DNA from: Rhodanobacter_A agri
GTDB lineage: Bacteria; Pseudomonadota; Gammaproteobacteria; Xanthomonadales; Rhodanobacteraceae
Length of the DNA stretch: 64,000 nt
Reading direction: 5' to 3'
NCBI RefSeq assembly: GCF_044904705.1
Contig: NZ_JADIKL010000008.1
Span: forward strand, 1 to 64,000
Numbering within the stretch: the first letter of the stretch is position 1; every line of letters starts with the position of its first letter. Below the pieces are notes generated by a model. The model was not told where the DNA came from, searched no databases, and saw only the letters and a program-made list of their open reading frames with translations. A program made the translations under genes and the position numbers. Shown here in pieces: positions 43,693-53,060 of this stretch.

Positions 43693-46568
43693 TGCTCTCC
43701 CTGCGCGCGCACACCTCAGCGGCTGCCGTACTGAGTTACTACAAAGTTGCCGACTACTATCTCGGTGGCGAAAGCGCCGCGAGTGGGAAGGACGCTGCTG
43801 TTTGGATCGGCGATGGTGCACAGCGTCTGGGTCTGGACGGCGCCGTCGGGCGCACTGAGTTCGAGCGGCTGCTAGTCGGCAAACTTCCCGATGGAACCCA
43901 GCTCGGCACCTACCGTGACGGCCAGTTGGAACACCGACCCAGCTGGGATCTGACGTTTTCCGCACCCAAATCCGTTTCCGTCATGGCGCTGGTTGGCGGA
44001 GATTCGCGGCTGTTCGCTGCCCATGACGCTGCCGTCGGTGCCGCGCTTCGCTACGTGGAATCCAGCGTTGCGGAAACGCGCATCCGTGAAAACGGTGACG
44101 TGCGCAATGAAGCCACCGGCAATCTCATCATTGCGTCACTGCGCGAAGAAACCAGTCGGGCGGCTGACCCCCAGTTGCACACGCATAACGTCGTCATTAA
44201 CGCCACGCAGTCCGCCGATGGGCAGTGGCGTTCGCTCGACGGTTACCAATTTTTCCAGGCACAGCGGGAAGTCGGTCAGATTTACCGCAACGAATTGGCG
44301 CTGCGTTGCGCCGAACTCGGCTATGGCATCAGCCAGGGCAAGGACGGAACCTTTGAACTATCCGGCGTGCCTCAACGAGTCATTCAGGCATTCAGCTCGC
44401 GCTCGGCAGCCATTGAAGACGCGCTTGCCGCGAAAGGACTGACGCGAGAGACCGCGACCAGTGCACAGAAGGATACGGTCACACTCGAAACGCGTGAGCG
44501 CAAATCCGAACTCGGTTCTGAGCAACTGCGAGGCAATTGGCATGAACGTGCCGCGCAGCTGGGTTTTGACGCCCGCGCACTTGCGGCCACCACGCGTGGC
44601 CTAGACACGGCACAGATGAGACGCGGTCGCAACGATGCGTCGGCGGCGCTGGCGGTGGAATCCGCGATCGCCAAGCTGGCCGAACGCGAGGCGGTTTTCT
44701 CCCAGCGCACACTGCGCCAGGTTGCCTTGGAAACCGCCGTCGGCAAGGCCGGTCTTGCCGACGTGGAACGCGCCGTGGTCTTGGCAGAGTCACGGCAGGA
44801 CCTCATCCCACGAAACTTCAATCACGATGGACGCATGCAGGCCGGCTATACGACGCGCCAGGGCATGGACACCGAAACACGCATGCTGGCGGCCGAGCTG
44901 CGCGGTCGCGGCCAAGCGACGCCGTTTTTTTCATCGGACGTGGCGCATCGAACCGTCGCGCTGGATGAGCTGCGTAGCGGCAGAACTTGGACCCAAGGGC
45001 AGCGGCTCGCCACGGCGGCGATTCTGACCAGCGACCACCAGGTCCACGCCTTGCAGGGTTATGCGGGGACGGCCAAAACCACGACCGTGGTTCGTACCGT
45101 TGCATATGCCGCCAGCCAACAGGGCTACGACATTATTGCCATGGCGCCGACTGCGTCAGCGGCCGAGACGCTGGGCAGTGCCATTGGTCGCCATGCGGTC
45201 ACGGTCAGCCGCCATCTGTCCGGGCCGGACTCGAACCCACCAGGCACTCGCCAACTTTGGATCGTGGACGAAGCATCGCTATTGTCCGCGAACCAGACCG
45301 CGAAGCTTCTCGAAGAAGCCTCGCAATCCGGCGCACGTGTGCTGCTGATCGGTGACGTGCAGCAGCTCGGCAGCGTGGATGCAGGGGCCGCGTTTCGCCA
45401 GTTACAGGAGGATGGTATGCGTACCGCGGTGCTGGACGAGATCGTGCGGCAGACCAACAGTCACGCCATGGAATCGGTTTATGCCGCTATAAGGGGCGAC
45501 GCCAAAGCGGCATTGGCGGCCATCGAACGCGGGGGCGGTGTGGTGCTGGAGCGGCCCGACATCGGAGACCGGCACGTTGCCATGGCTCGCGACTACGTCG
45601 CGCTGTCGCCGGAGGAACGCAGCAAAACATTGTTGCTCGACCCCAGCCGCGAGGGTCGCGAACAACTGACGGTTGCTGTGCGTGAGTTGCTCAAACGCGA
45701 TAGCACGTTGTCTGGCCCAGCAGTCCGTATCGAGACGCTGGAAGACAAGCGTCTGACCCGCGAAGACGCCAAGCAGGCTTTCAACTACGAAGTCGGCGAT
45801 CGCGTCCGCTTTCGGCGTGACTTCGCCGCCGGTGTGCAGCGAGGTGTGTATTACCGTGTTGCAGCCGTGGATGTGCAGGCGGGCGCCATCACATTAACGG
45901 ATGGTTCGGGGCGGACGGTGGAATGGAACCCCGCGAAGTGGGGAAATTCCACCGTTGAAGCTTATGCCGTCACTCGCCGCGAACTCATGGCGGGCGACCG
46001 CATTGCCTGGACGCGTAATGACGCCACGCAGGGGCGCGTCAATGGTCACTCCGCGCAAGTGATTGCCGTCGCCGACGATGGCCGCGCCATCATCCGCGAC
46101 CATCGAGGAGTTCGTACGGTAGACCTTGGCCAGGAAGCCAATCGGCACTTCCGCCACGCTTACGTCAGTACGGTACACGCCGCTCAAGGTCGCACTGCTG
46201 ACCGCGTCATGGTCAATGCCGAAAGCTTCCGCACCAATCTGCTCAACGAACGCAGCTTCTATGTCGCGATCAGTCGCGCGCGCTCGGATATTCGCATCTA
46301 CACCGACGACCGGAAGGAGCTGATTCGGAATATCGAAGAGCGCACCGGCGAGAAAGCGACCGCGCTACTGCAAGAAGATCGATCGATGGCGAGGCGCGAC
46401 GTACTTCAAGGGGTAGAAGTCGCCCCGGACGGGCGCAGAAATGAAGCCTCGAAGAGCTTGACCCGTGAGGGAGGGTTCAGTCGATGGGCAGCACAGTCGC
46501 AGCTCCTATTTCCGTCGGCCTGCCGATTTCGCCAAGGGACCGAGGAAAGTCTGAATTGTCACGCCTAA
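43692..46568 (+). CDS. MobF-family conjugative relaxase-helicase (TrwC/TraI-like)
   Basis: A 958-residue protein. The N-terminal relaxase domain has paired candidate catalytic tyrosines (Y16/Y17 and Y22/Y23) and the metal motif DPQLHTH (H163, H165). The position where MobF proteins normally carry the first metal-binding histidine (HxTSR) reads EETSR, so that ligand appears to be glutamate. The helicase domain has Walker A GYAGTAKT (an Ala in place of the usual Gly before Lys), WIVDEAS (motif II) and FYVAISRARSD (motif VI). Its 3' end is overlapped by the antisense XRE gene. It would nick oriT and unwind the transferred strand. Confidence 0.92.
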   Translation: MLSLRAHTSAAAVLSYYKVADYYLGGESAASGKDAAVWIGDGAQRLGLDGAVGRTEFERLLVGKLPDGTQLGTYRDGQLEHRPSWDLTFSAPKSVSVMALVGGDSRLFAAHDAAVGAALRYVESSVAETRIRENGDVRNEATGNLIIASLREETSRAADPQLHTHNVVINATQSADGQWRSLDGYQFFQAQREVGQIYRNELALRCAELGYGISQGKDGTFELSGVPQRVIQAFSSRSAAIEDALAAKGLTRETATSAQKDTVTLETRERKSELGSEQLRGNWHERAAQLGFDARALAATTRGLDTAQMRRGRNDASAALAVESAIAKLAEREAVFSQRTLRQVALETAVGKAGLADVERAVVLAESRQDLIPRNFNHDGRMQAGYTTRQGMDTETRMLAAELRGRGQATPFFSSDVAHRTVALDELRSGRTWTQGQRLATAAILTSDHQVHALQGYAGTAKTTTVVRTVAYAASQQGYDIIAMAPTASAAETLGSAIGRHAVTVSRHLSGPDSNPPGTRQLWIVDEASLLSANQTAKLLEEASQSGARVLLIGDVQQLGSVDAGAAFRQLQEDGMRTAVLDEIVRQTNSHAMESVYAAIRGDAKAALAAIERGGGVVLERPDIGDRHVAMARDYVALSPEERSKTLLLDPSREGREQLTVAVRELLKRDSTLSGPAVRIETLEDKRLTREDAKQAFNYEVGDRVRFRRDFAAGVQRGVYYRVAAVDVQAGAITLTDGSGRTVEWNPAKWGNSTVEAYAVTRRELMAGDRIAWTRNDATQGRVNGHSAQVIAVADDGRAIIRDHRGVRTVDLGQEANRHFRHAYVSTVHAAQGRTADRVMVNAESFRTNLLNERSFYVAISRARSDIRIYTDDRKELIRNIEERTGEKATALLQEDRSMARRDVLQGVEVAPDGRRNEASKSLTREGGFSRWAAQSQLLFPSACRFRQGTEESLNCHA

Positions 46569-46790
46569 GCTATTGGCCATCGCCGGCAGCATGGAAATCT
46601 GCAGCCGAATGCGGCCCACCTCGTAGTGCCCCACCGTTTTCTGGGACAGGCCCAGCTCATCGGCGAGCTGCTGCTGCGTCATATCGCGCGCAGTTCTCAG
46701 CTCAGCGATACGTCTTCCCAGCGATTTATAGAAATCTTCCTCGTCTGGCGTCACTGCTAGAAGCCCTGAATGCGGTGCAGCCATGAGCAT
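46506..46790 (-). CDS. XRE-family transcriptional regulator
   Basis: A 94-residue protein with a helix-turn-helix domain at about residues 27-80 (RIAELRTARDMTQQQLADELGLSQKTVGHYEVGRIRLQ, given by its parts). It overlaps the relaxase 3' end by 63 bases on the opposite strand and is divergent from the primase-recombinase operon. An inverted repeat that could be its operator lies between the two (46819-46839). It probably represses that operon and itself. Confidence 0.85.
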   Translation of the reverse strand: MLMAAPHSGLLAVTPDEEDFYKSLGRRIAELRTARDMTQQQLADELGLSQKTVGHYEVGRIRLQISMLPAMANSLGVTIQTFLGPLAKSAGRRK

Positions 46791-46810
46791 AGCCGGAACC
46801 CTCGCATTCG

Positions 46811-46845
46811 GGATTGATATTACTCGTAGTAAGAGTAATACTGAG
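46811..46845. promoter_or_regulatory. Candidate operator/promoter for the XRE regulator
   Basis: A perfect 7-bp inverted repeat, ATTACTC at 46819-46825 and GAGTAAT at 46833-46839, with a 7-base spacer, lies in an AT-rich patch. The patch sits between the divergent XRE gene and the TOPRIM-ATPase gene. TTGATA at 46814-46819 could be a -35 element for the rightward operon. The 21-base span fits a small dimeric HTH repressor. Confidence 0.55.
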
Positions 46846-46878
46846 TCTCAGACAGAGATCAGGCCCGAGGACGATTCC

Positions 46879-49182
46879 ATGGCGAAGGTAGTGAAACCGC
46901 AGGAAGTGGGCACCTTGACTCCGGTGCGACGGGCCAAGCTGCTGGAGCGCGTCGTCGCGTTCTATCACCAGCGGTTTCTGGATCGTCCCGAGGGGCTTCA
47001 CTACCTGACGAAGGTGCGCGGTATCCGCAACCTCGCGTTGTTCCGTGATTACCGCGTGGGCTATGCCGACGGCTCGTTGCTTGAAGCGCTGCCGCAGGAC
47101 GAGGACAGCTTGGCGCCGTTCCAGTCCCTTGGCGTGCTGACCGATCGTCTTAAAGAGCGGTTCGCCGGATGTGTGGTGTTTCCGCTGTTTGCGGCCGACG
47201 GTACGCTCATCAATCTGTACGGGCGGCGGATTCAGGACGGAGCGCCGAAGCATGTGGTGTTGCCCGATGTCTCGCGTGGCGTCTGGAATGCGCCGGCCAC
47301 GCGTCGGTCCTCGAAAATCCTGATCACCGGTTCACCGATCGACGCGATTACCCTGATCGATCGCGGTATCCCCGACGTGGTCCCGTGTATCGGCGACGGC
47401 GTGAACGAAGACCATCTGGCACTACTGCGTCGTGACGGTCTGACCGACGTCCTGCTGGCGTTGCCGGGGAACTTGCAGGGACGCAAGGCCGAGAGCGCGA
47501 TCCGCGCTCAGCTGGCCGATGTCTCGGTGAACATCGAGGCCCTGCACCTGCCGGATGGCGACGACATCAATAGCTTCCTGAGCCAGCACGAAGTCAGTGA
47601 GTTCCAGGTGCTAATGCCCAAGGTCGTCGCGTCATCGGCGGTAGGTGCCCCCGACTGTCAGAACACGGCGCAGGGTCTGATGCTCAGCGTCGGCGCGCGA
47701 CGCTACGAAGTCAAAGCCTTTCTTCGTCAGGGCACCCAGCTCAAAGCCACGATCAAGGCCAGCGGCCCGAAGGCCCAAGGGTTCGAGCTGCACACGCTGG
47801 ATCTGTACAGCGCCCGTTCGCGCGACACCTATGCGGTGTCGTGTGCAGTCCTGTTTGCGGAAGACGTGGCCTTGATCAAAGCCGACCTCGACCGTCTGTT
47901 GGAGCGGGTGGAAGCGTGGACACCGGAAACCGGGGCGGCCAGTTCGGCACCGACCACCCTGACCGATCGGGAGCGCGAGTCCGGTTTGGCGCTGTTGCGC
48001 GATCCGCTACTGCTGGACCGTATCGAACGCGACCTGACCACGCTGGGCATGGCCGGCGAGAGCCTCAACAAGCGCCTGTGCTACCTCGCCGCCATCTCGC
48101 GCAAATTGGATGACCCACTCAGCTTGCTGATCCAGTCGCGCTCCGCCGCCGGTAAATCCACCCTGCAAAACCTCGTGCTGTCGCTGGTGCCGGACGAGGA
48201 CAAGGTGGTCTATACGCGGATGACCGATCAGGCGCTGTTCTATCAGGACCCCACGGCCCTGATGCATCGCGTAGTGGCCTTGGAAGAAGCCGAAGGACTG
48301 GGCGGTGCCGCGTACAGCCTGCGCGCCCTGCAATCCTCCAAGCAACTGGCGATCGCCACCACCAGCAAAGACCCGGTCAGCGGCAAGATGCGGTCTGAAC
48401 ACTATCTGGTGCAGGGTCCGGTGGCGGTGCTGCTGACCACCACGTCTGCCGCGCTGGACGAAGAAACCGCCTCGCGGTTCCTGACCGTCACCATCGACGA
48501 ATCGACCGCAATGACGGAGCGCATTTTCGAGCGGCAGCGCGAAGCGGACACGTTGGCCGGCTACCTGCGCCGGCAGGAACACGACGCCCTCATCCAGCAG
48601 CATCACGCGGCGCAGCGCCTGCTGGAACCGGTGGTGGTGATCAATCCCTATGCCCCGCAATTGAAGTTTCCGGCCCATTCCCTACGGGCACGCCGGGACC
48701 ACAAGAAGTACCTGATGCTGATCAAGGCCATCGCGTTTCTACACCAGAAGCAACGCCCGGTGAAGGAAGTGGCGCAGGGCGACCAGGTGTTGCGTTACAT
48801 CGAGGTCACGCGGGAAGACATTCGCGCCGCCAATGCGCTGGCCGAAACGGTGATGGGATCAACGGCCGACGAGTTGTCGGCACCGGCGCGCAATCTTCTG
48901 GGTCACATCCATGCCTTGGTCAAACAGCGTGCTGCCGAGCAGGACGTGACGCCCAGTGATTTGGCGTTCACCCGCAAAACGATCCGCGACGGCATCGGTT
49001 GGAGCGATTGGCAGGTGCGTACGCATATCCGTGAGCTTGAAGAACTGGAATACCTGCGCGCGCGCAGCGGCGCCTGGGGCAAGGAATACGTCTACGAGAT
49101 TCTGGGGGCGTCGTCCGACGATGGTCTGCCGGTGGGTCTGACGCTGACCGACTCCGACGACCTGTGCGAGCCCACGCTATGA
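46879..49182 (+). CDS. TOPRIM-ATPase protein (primase/helicase-like) of the mobile block
   Basis: A 767-residue protein. The N-terminal part resembles the DnaG-type catalytic core without the zinc finger: YHQRFLDRPEGLHYLTKVRGI, FRDYRVGYA, VVFPLFAADGTLINLYGRRI and a TOPRIM-like ILITGSPIDAITLIDRGI. The C-terminal half has a P-loop, SRSAAGKSTLQ, followed by VVALEEAEGLGGAAYSLRALQSSK, like AAA/phage-type helicase ATPases. A winged-helix-like end (IGWSDWQVRTHIRELEELEYL) follows. ATG 46879 has GAGGA upstream. It heads an operon with two tyrosine recombinases, so it probably serves element replication or excision rather than host priming. Confidence 0.75.
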   Translation: MAKVVKPQEVGTLTPVRRAKLLERVVAFYHQRFLDRPEGLHYLTKVRGIRNLALFRDYRVGYADGSLLEALPQDEDSLAPFQSLGVLTDRLKERFAGCVVFPLFAADGTLINLYGRRIQDGAPKHVVLPDVSRGVWNAPATRRSSKILITGSPIDAITLIDRGIPDVVPCIGDGVNEDHLALLRRDGLTDVLLALPGNLQGRKAESAIRAQLADVSVNIEALHLPDGDDINSFLSQHEVSEFQVLMPKVVASSAVGAPDCQNTAQGLMLSVGARRYEVKAFLRQGTQLKATIKASGPKAQGFELHTLDLYSARSRDTYAVSCAVLFAEDVALIKADLDRLLERVEAWTPETGAASSAPTTLTDRERESGLALLRDPLLLDRIERDLTTLGMAGESLNKRLCYLAAISRKLDDPLSLLIQSRSAAGKSTLQNLVLSLVPDEDKVVYTRMTDQALFYQDPTALMHRVVALEEAEGLGGAAYSLRALQSSKQLAIATTSKDPVSGKMRSEHYLVQGPVAVLLTTTSAALDEETASRFLTVTIDESTAMTERIFERQREADTLAGYLRRQEHDALIQQHHAAQRLLEPVVVINPYAPQLKFPAHSLRARRDHKKYLMLIKAIAFLHQKQRPVKEVAQGDQVLRYIEVTREDIRAANALAETVMGSTADELSAPARNLLGHIHALVKQRAAEQDVTPSDLAFTRKTIRDGIGWSDWQVRTHIRELEELEYLRARSGAWGKEYVYEILGASSDDGLPVGLTLTDSDDLCEPTL

Positions 49183-49339
49183 ACTCCGAGGCGACGAAAC
49201 CTCACTCCGAGGGAGCTCCGAGGGTGCTTCGTGGCACACGCCCCACGAAGGTTGCAGGTCTTGGTGGACAAGGGTTTGCAGCGTCGATCGAGACACTGTG
49301 TGGGCCAGTTATGAAGAAGGCACCCGTAGGGAGAGAGGC

Positions 49340-50257
49340 ATGACGAGTCACGAAGGCATCACCAGTTTGCTGGCGCATTTGCGCCTCGCCAATTACAGCC
49401 CAGCCACGCTGAGCCTATACGCTCAGCAGCTCAAACCGTTTGCCGCATGGTTGGTGTCCCAGCAGCTCCATGACCTGCGCATGGTGACCCGGGCGCACAT
49501 CGGTACGTATCAGCTCTATGTGCGGGGAGAGTCGATCGGCCGTGAAACGCAGGCGTTGCGCGTACGTGTCGTCAAGCGGCTGTATCAGCACCTGACAAAC
49601 GAGGGGCGCCTGGTTCTCGACCCCACCGAGGGCGTGCAGGAAATCAGTCGCCGCCAGGTGCTGCCGCGCGCGGTGCTCACGGAGGGGGAAATGAAGCGAC
49701 TGCTCGCGGCACCAGACACCACCACGCCTATGGGCATTCGTGGCCGGGCGCTCTTGGAAGTGTTCTATGCCACGGGCGTGCGCATTGGTGAACTGGAAAA
49801 GGTCCGTGTCAACGACGTCGACCTGGCAACGCAGACCTTGCATATTCAGCACGCCAAAGGCGGCACACCACGCTGTGTTCCATTGGGGCAGCACGCCGTC
49901 CAATGGCTCACCCTCTATCTGGATCAGGTGCGCCCGGATCTGGTGAAACCACGGCCGTTCGAACGCTCTCTATTTGTTGCGCGAGGAGGGCGTCCGCTGT
50001 GCAAGACGCAGATGCGGGTGCTGCTGCGCGAGTGTCGGGCTACCGCCAACGTGTGCAAGGCGGTGACGCCTCACATCCTGCGCCACAGTTGTGCCACGCA
50101 CCTTCTACGCGCCGGAGCCAACCTGCGCTCGATCCAGGAGCTGCTGGGGCATCGTCGCCTTGCGACCACGGTCCTTTACACCCGCGTTGCTCCCATGGAT
50201 GTCAAAGCAACACATGAGCGTTATCACCCGGGGAGTCAAAACCATGTTGCTGACTGA
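49340..50257 (+). CDS. Tyrosine recombinase 1 (XerC/D-like)
   Basis: A 305-residue integrase-family recombinase. The N-terminal SAM-like domain starts ITSLLAHLRLANYSPATLSLY. Catalytic residues are seen as Arg in ATGVRIGEL, Lys in HAKGGTPR, HxxR in HILRHSCATHLL, His in LLGHRRL and the nucleophile Tyr in TVLYTRV. ATG 49340 has AGGGAGAGAGGC upstream. It overlaps the second recombinase by 14 bases, and both follow the TOPRIM-ATPase gene. Two recombinases of this size side by side suggest a heteromeric XerC/XerD-style pair. Confidence 0.9.
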   Translation: MTSHEGITSLLAHLRLANYSPATLSLYAQQLKPFAAWLVSQQLHDLRMVTRAHIGTYQLYVRGESIGRETQALRVRVVKRLYQHLTNEGRLVLDPTEGVQEISRRQVLPRAVLTEGEMKRLLAAPDTTTPMGIRGRALLEVFYATGVRIGELEKVRVNDVDLATQTLHIQHAKGGTPRCVPLGQHAVQWLTLYLDQVRPDLVKPRPFERSLFVARGGRPLCKTQMRVLLRECRATANVCKAVTPHILRHSCATHLLRAGANLRSIQELLGHRRLATTVLYTRVAPMDVKATHERYHPGSQNHVAD

Positions 50258-51176
50258 TGCCGTCCGTTGTCATTTAAACGCACTCACTGCTGGGGGACGT
50301 AGTCCCGACACCGTTCGTTGTACCAAATACGGGCTGCGCCGATTCGTGATTTTCCTAGCGACAGCGCAGCTTGAGCACATCGAACAGCTCGATCATGAGG
50401 CGCTGATGCGTTACCGCGAAGACGTGTCGTGCAGGTTGACGTCAAAGGGCACTATGTTGAGCCTTGGGTTCCAGGCAGGATTGCTGGGGTATGTGCGCGT
50501 GTTTTGCCGTTGGATGGTGGCGCAGGACTGGCTGATTGCCGACCCTTCCAAGCGTGTGCCCATCCCGCAGACGGCACACCATTTACCCAAGGCGATCATG
50601 GAGTACGACGAAGTGCTGCGTGTGCTCAGTCAGCCGGATGCGCACACGACGCTGGGTTTTCGTGACCGCGTGATCATGGAAGTGTTGTACAGCAGTGGCA
50701 TTCGACGGGCGGAGGTCGCCCATCTGCGGGTCGACGACGTGGATACCGAACACGGCTTTCTCATCGTGCGTGAAGGCAAGGGTCGCAAAGACCGCGCCGT
50801 GCCGATCGGCGCGAGCGTCTGTGCACTGCTGAACACCTACCTCACGGGGATACGACCTGACTGGCCCGGTGCCAAGCACGATGCCCATCTGTTCCTTGGC
50901 GTGGGCGGGCGGCGCTTGCAACCCCTCGCCATTGGAGACATCGTGCAGCGGCACAGTTTAGCCGCGGGGCTCACGAAGTCCGTCTCCACGCATTCGTTCC
51001 GCCATGCGTGTGCCACGCATATGCTGCGGGCCGGCGCGTCGATTCGCCATATCCAGGAGCTGCTGGGGCACGCGTCAATCGATAGCACCATGATCTATAC
51101 CCGGGTCACGATCAATGATCTGCGGGCGGCGCATCGGCAGTTTCATCCGCGCGAGCAGGATGCCGACAACGTCTAG
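50244..51176 (+). CDS. Tyrosine recombinase 2 (XerC/D-like)
   Basis: A 310-residue second recombinase with the full catalytic set: Arg in SSGIRRAEV, Lys in GKGRKDR, HxxR in HSFRHACATHML, His in LLGHASI and Tyr in TMIYTRV. The start at ATG 50244 has GGGGAG eight bases upstream; ATG 50214 is an alternative. Sequence outside the catalytic motifs differs clearly from recombinase 1, so the pair is not a recent duplication. Together they probably integrate and excise the mobile block or shuffle its cargo. Confidence 0.9.
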   Translation: MLLTDAVRCHLNALTAGGRSPDTVRCTKYGLRRFVIFLATAQLEHIEQLDHEALMRYREDVSCRLTSKGTMLSLGFQAGLLGYVRVFCRWMVAQDWLIADPSKRVPIPQTAHHLPKAIMEYDEVLRVLSQPDAHTTLGFRDRVIMEVLYSSGIRRAEVAHLRVDDVDTEHGFLIVREGKGRKDRAVPIGASVCALLNTYLTGIRPDWPGAKHDAHLFLGVGGRRLQPLAIGDIVQRHSLAAGLTKSVSTHSFRHACATHMLRAGASIRHIQELLGHASIDSTMIYTRVTINDLRAAHRQFHPREQDADNV

Positions 51177-51224
51177 GTGTCGCGATGGAAATCCGCTGCG
51201 TGATGGACAGCGGAATGAATGAAT

Positions 51225-51238
51225 CGCCATAAATGGCG
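51225..51238. other. Palindrome downstream of the recombinase pair
   Basis: CGCCAT-AA-ATGGCG is a 14-base perfect palindrome 49 bases after recombinase 2. It could be part of a recombination core site or a weak terminator; neither can be shown from one copy. The rest of 51177-51610 contains no supported gene. Confidence 0.3.
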
Positions 51239-51430
51239 TGCCCGTGGGAGCCACCTTGATGCCCTACGTCTCGGGTGCGTGCGAAGAGCTGCACGATGAC
51301 TTTGAGCTCATCCGGCACGGAAATACGCTCGACGCCCCCGCCTGATGCATCACACCCATTCCCTACGGCGTGGCGATGCGATGTGGCCCTAGCTGGCGGG
51401 AAATTCCAAGACCTTACTTTAGATAGCTAG

Positions 51431-53041
51431 TTGGCATCGGCAACGGTGACATGCTCCCTTGCGGGCTGGCGAGGTGTATGCGACAACGTGCTCATGTCTC
51501 TTGTCGCCATCCGGCATCACCGACGCACTGTCCACCCTCGTTCTACACGGCGGACGTCACTTCGTGGGAATGGGGGAAGAGGCTCTTTAAGGGGGAGACG
51601 CTACCTAGTAGTTGACGCGAACTATCGCCTGACGGACCTCACCAGCCCTGCCTTCAACCTGCACGTGGCGCGGGACGCGATGGGCAACATCACGGCGATC
51701 GGCAATGCGGCCGGGGCGAACCCGGCCACGGAAACCTACAGCTACGACCCGCTGTACCGCCTGACCGCCATCACCGAGGCCGGTGGCAGCACGCTGCAAA
51801 GCGTTATCTACAATCCAACCGGTGACCGGTTGAGCAAGACCGGCAACGGTCAGGCCACCGGCGCGTACAGCTACAACACCAACACCCACCAGCTCGTCGC
51901 TACCGGCAGTTATGCGCGAGCGGTGGATGCCAACGGGAACACCACGGCGATCACCGCAGCGAGCGGCAACCTCGGCTTCGGGTACAACCTCCGCAACCGC
52001 ATGACGGTGGCTCAGCTTGCCGGCAGTACGGTGGGCAGCTACACCTACGATGCGCTGGGTGAGCGCATCGGCAAGGTCGCCGGTACAGCCAATGAGCGCT
52101 ACGGCTACGACGAAGACCAGCAACTGCTGAGCGAGCAGGGCGCCACGAACCGCGACTACGTGTGGATGGATGGCATCCCGGTCGCCAACGTCGACACAAC
52201 GGGCACCACCAGCACCCTGGCCTATGTCACGGCGGATCAGCTTGGTACGCCACGTGCTATCGCCGACGCCAGTGGCAACACGGAGTGGACTTTGCCCTAC
52301 GCCGGCAATGCCTGGGGCGAAACCACCCCCACTAGCGGCGGATACACTTACAACTTGCGGTTCCCGGGGCAGTACGCAGATGCGGAGACGGGGCTGAGTA
52401 ACAACGTCAACCGCGACTACGATTCGGCAACAGGTCGCTACATCGAGAGTGATCCGATAGGGTTGGATGGAGGCATAAATACATACGCATACGTTGGCGG
52501 TGATCCATTGGATTTGATCGACCCACTAGGCTTTGTATCGTCGGGGCCCATGTGCCGAGCGGCATGGGCAACTGCTGGAGCCGCTTGTGGTGCGGCTGTC
52601 GGAGGAGTGCTTGGAGGCGTTGGAGGAGCGGTAGGTGCGGGTGGAGCCTGTACGCTTGTTGCCCCCGGGGTAGGTACTGTCGGATGCGGAGTTGCTGGCG
52701 GAGCGGAAGGTGCTTCTGCGGGTACGGCGGCAGGTGCCGGATTGGGTGGGGCGATCGGGGCGTGGGCCGGCAGCAAGGCTTGCGATGGCCAAGACCCGTG
52801 TCCGCCATGTCAAACGGTGTCTGGCAAGATTGTGCGAATTGGGACAATTAGCTACAGGCCTCTGGACACTCCGACCAGGCCGCAACATGGAATTGATGGC
52901 CCTCATTACAATATTTACAAAGCAAATCAGGCGCCAAGAAATTCGCCGCGCCCCTGTAAGTGTTTTTGGCAGCCTATTGGGGCTGTGCCGCCCTCTGGAC
53001 TGCCGTCGGATGCGATTCCCATGGAGCCATTCGCAAACTAA
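51431..53041 (+). CDS. 5'-truncated Rhs core with toxin tip (displaced tip, copy 2)
   Basis: Homology to the core gene at 36825-39143 begins abruptly at about 51611 (DANYRLTDLTSPAFNLHVARDAMG, matching the core from its codon for YDANYRLTDL). It runs through QLGTPRAIADASGN and LRFPGQYADAETGL to the core end RYIESDPIGLDGGINTYAYVGGDPLDLIDPLG. The first 60 codons (from TTG 51431) are unrelated sequence, so there is no native start, signal peptide or early repeats. After DPLGF comes a Gly/Ala-rich hydrophobic stretch (GGVLGGVGGAVGAGG), then a short cytotoxin-like end with GPHYNIYK and PCKCFWQPIG. An intact immunity gene follows. Confidence 0.78.
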   Translation: MASATVTCSLAGWRGVCDNVLMSLVAIRHHRRTVHPRSTRRTSLRGNGGRGSLRGRRYLVVDANYRLTDLTSPAFNLHVARDAMGNITAIGNAAGANPATETYSYDPLYRLTAITEAGGSTLQSVIYNPTGDRLSKTGNGQATGAYSYNTNTHQLVATGSYARAVDANGNTTAITAASGNLGFGYNLRNRMTVAQLAGSTVGSYTYDALGERIGKVAGTANERYGYDEDQQLLSEQGATNRDYVWMDGIPVANVDTTGTTSTLAYVTADQLGTPRAIADASGNTEWTLPYAGNAWGETTPTSGGYTYNLRFPGQYADAETGLSNNVNRDYDSATGRYIESDPIGLDGGINTYAYVGGDPLDLIDPLGFVSSGPMCRAAWATAGAACGAAVGGVLGGVGGAVGAGGACTLVAPGVGTVGCGVAGGAEGASAGTAAGAGLGGAIGAWAGSKACDGQDPCPPCQTVSGKIVRIGTISYRPLDTPTRPQHGIDGPHYNIYKANQAPRNSPRPCKCFWQPIGAVPPSGLPSDAIPMEPFAN

Positions 53042-53060
53042 CAGCAGGATGATCTCAGTC

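Noticed and set aside
49340..51176. Integron with attC cassettes
   Set aside because: The recombinases lack an integron-type IntI context and no attC-like folded sites or cassette arrays are seen; the pair looks XerC/D-like.
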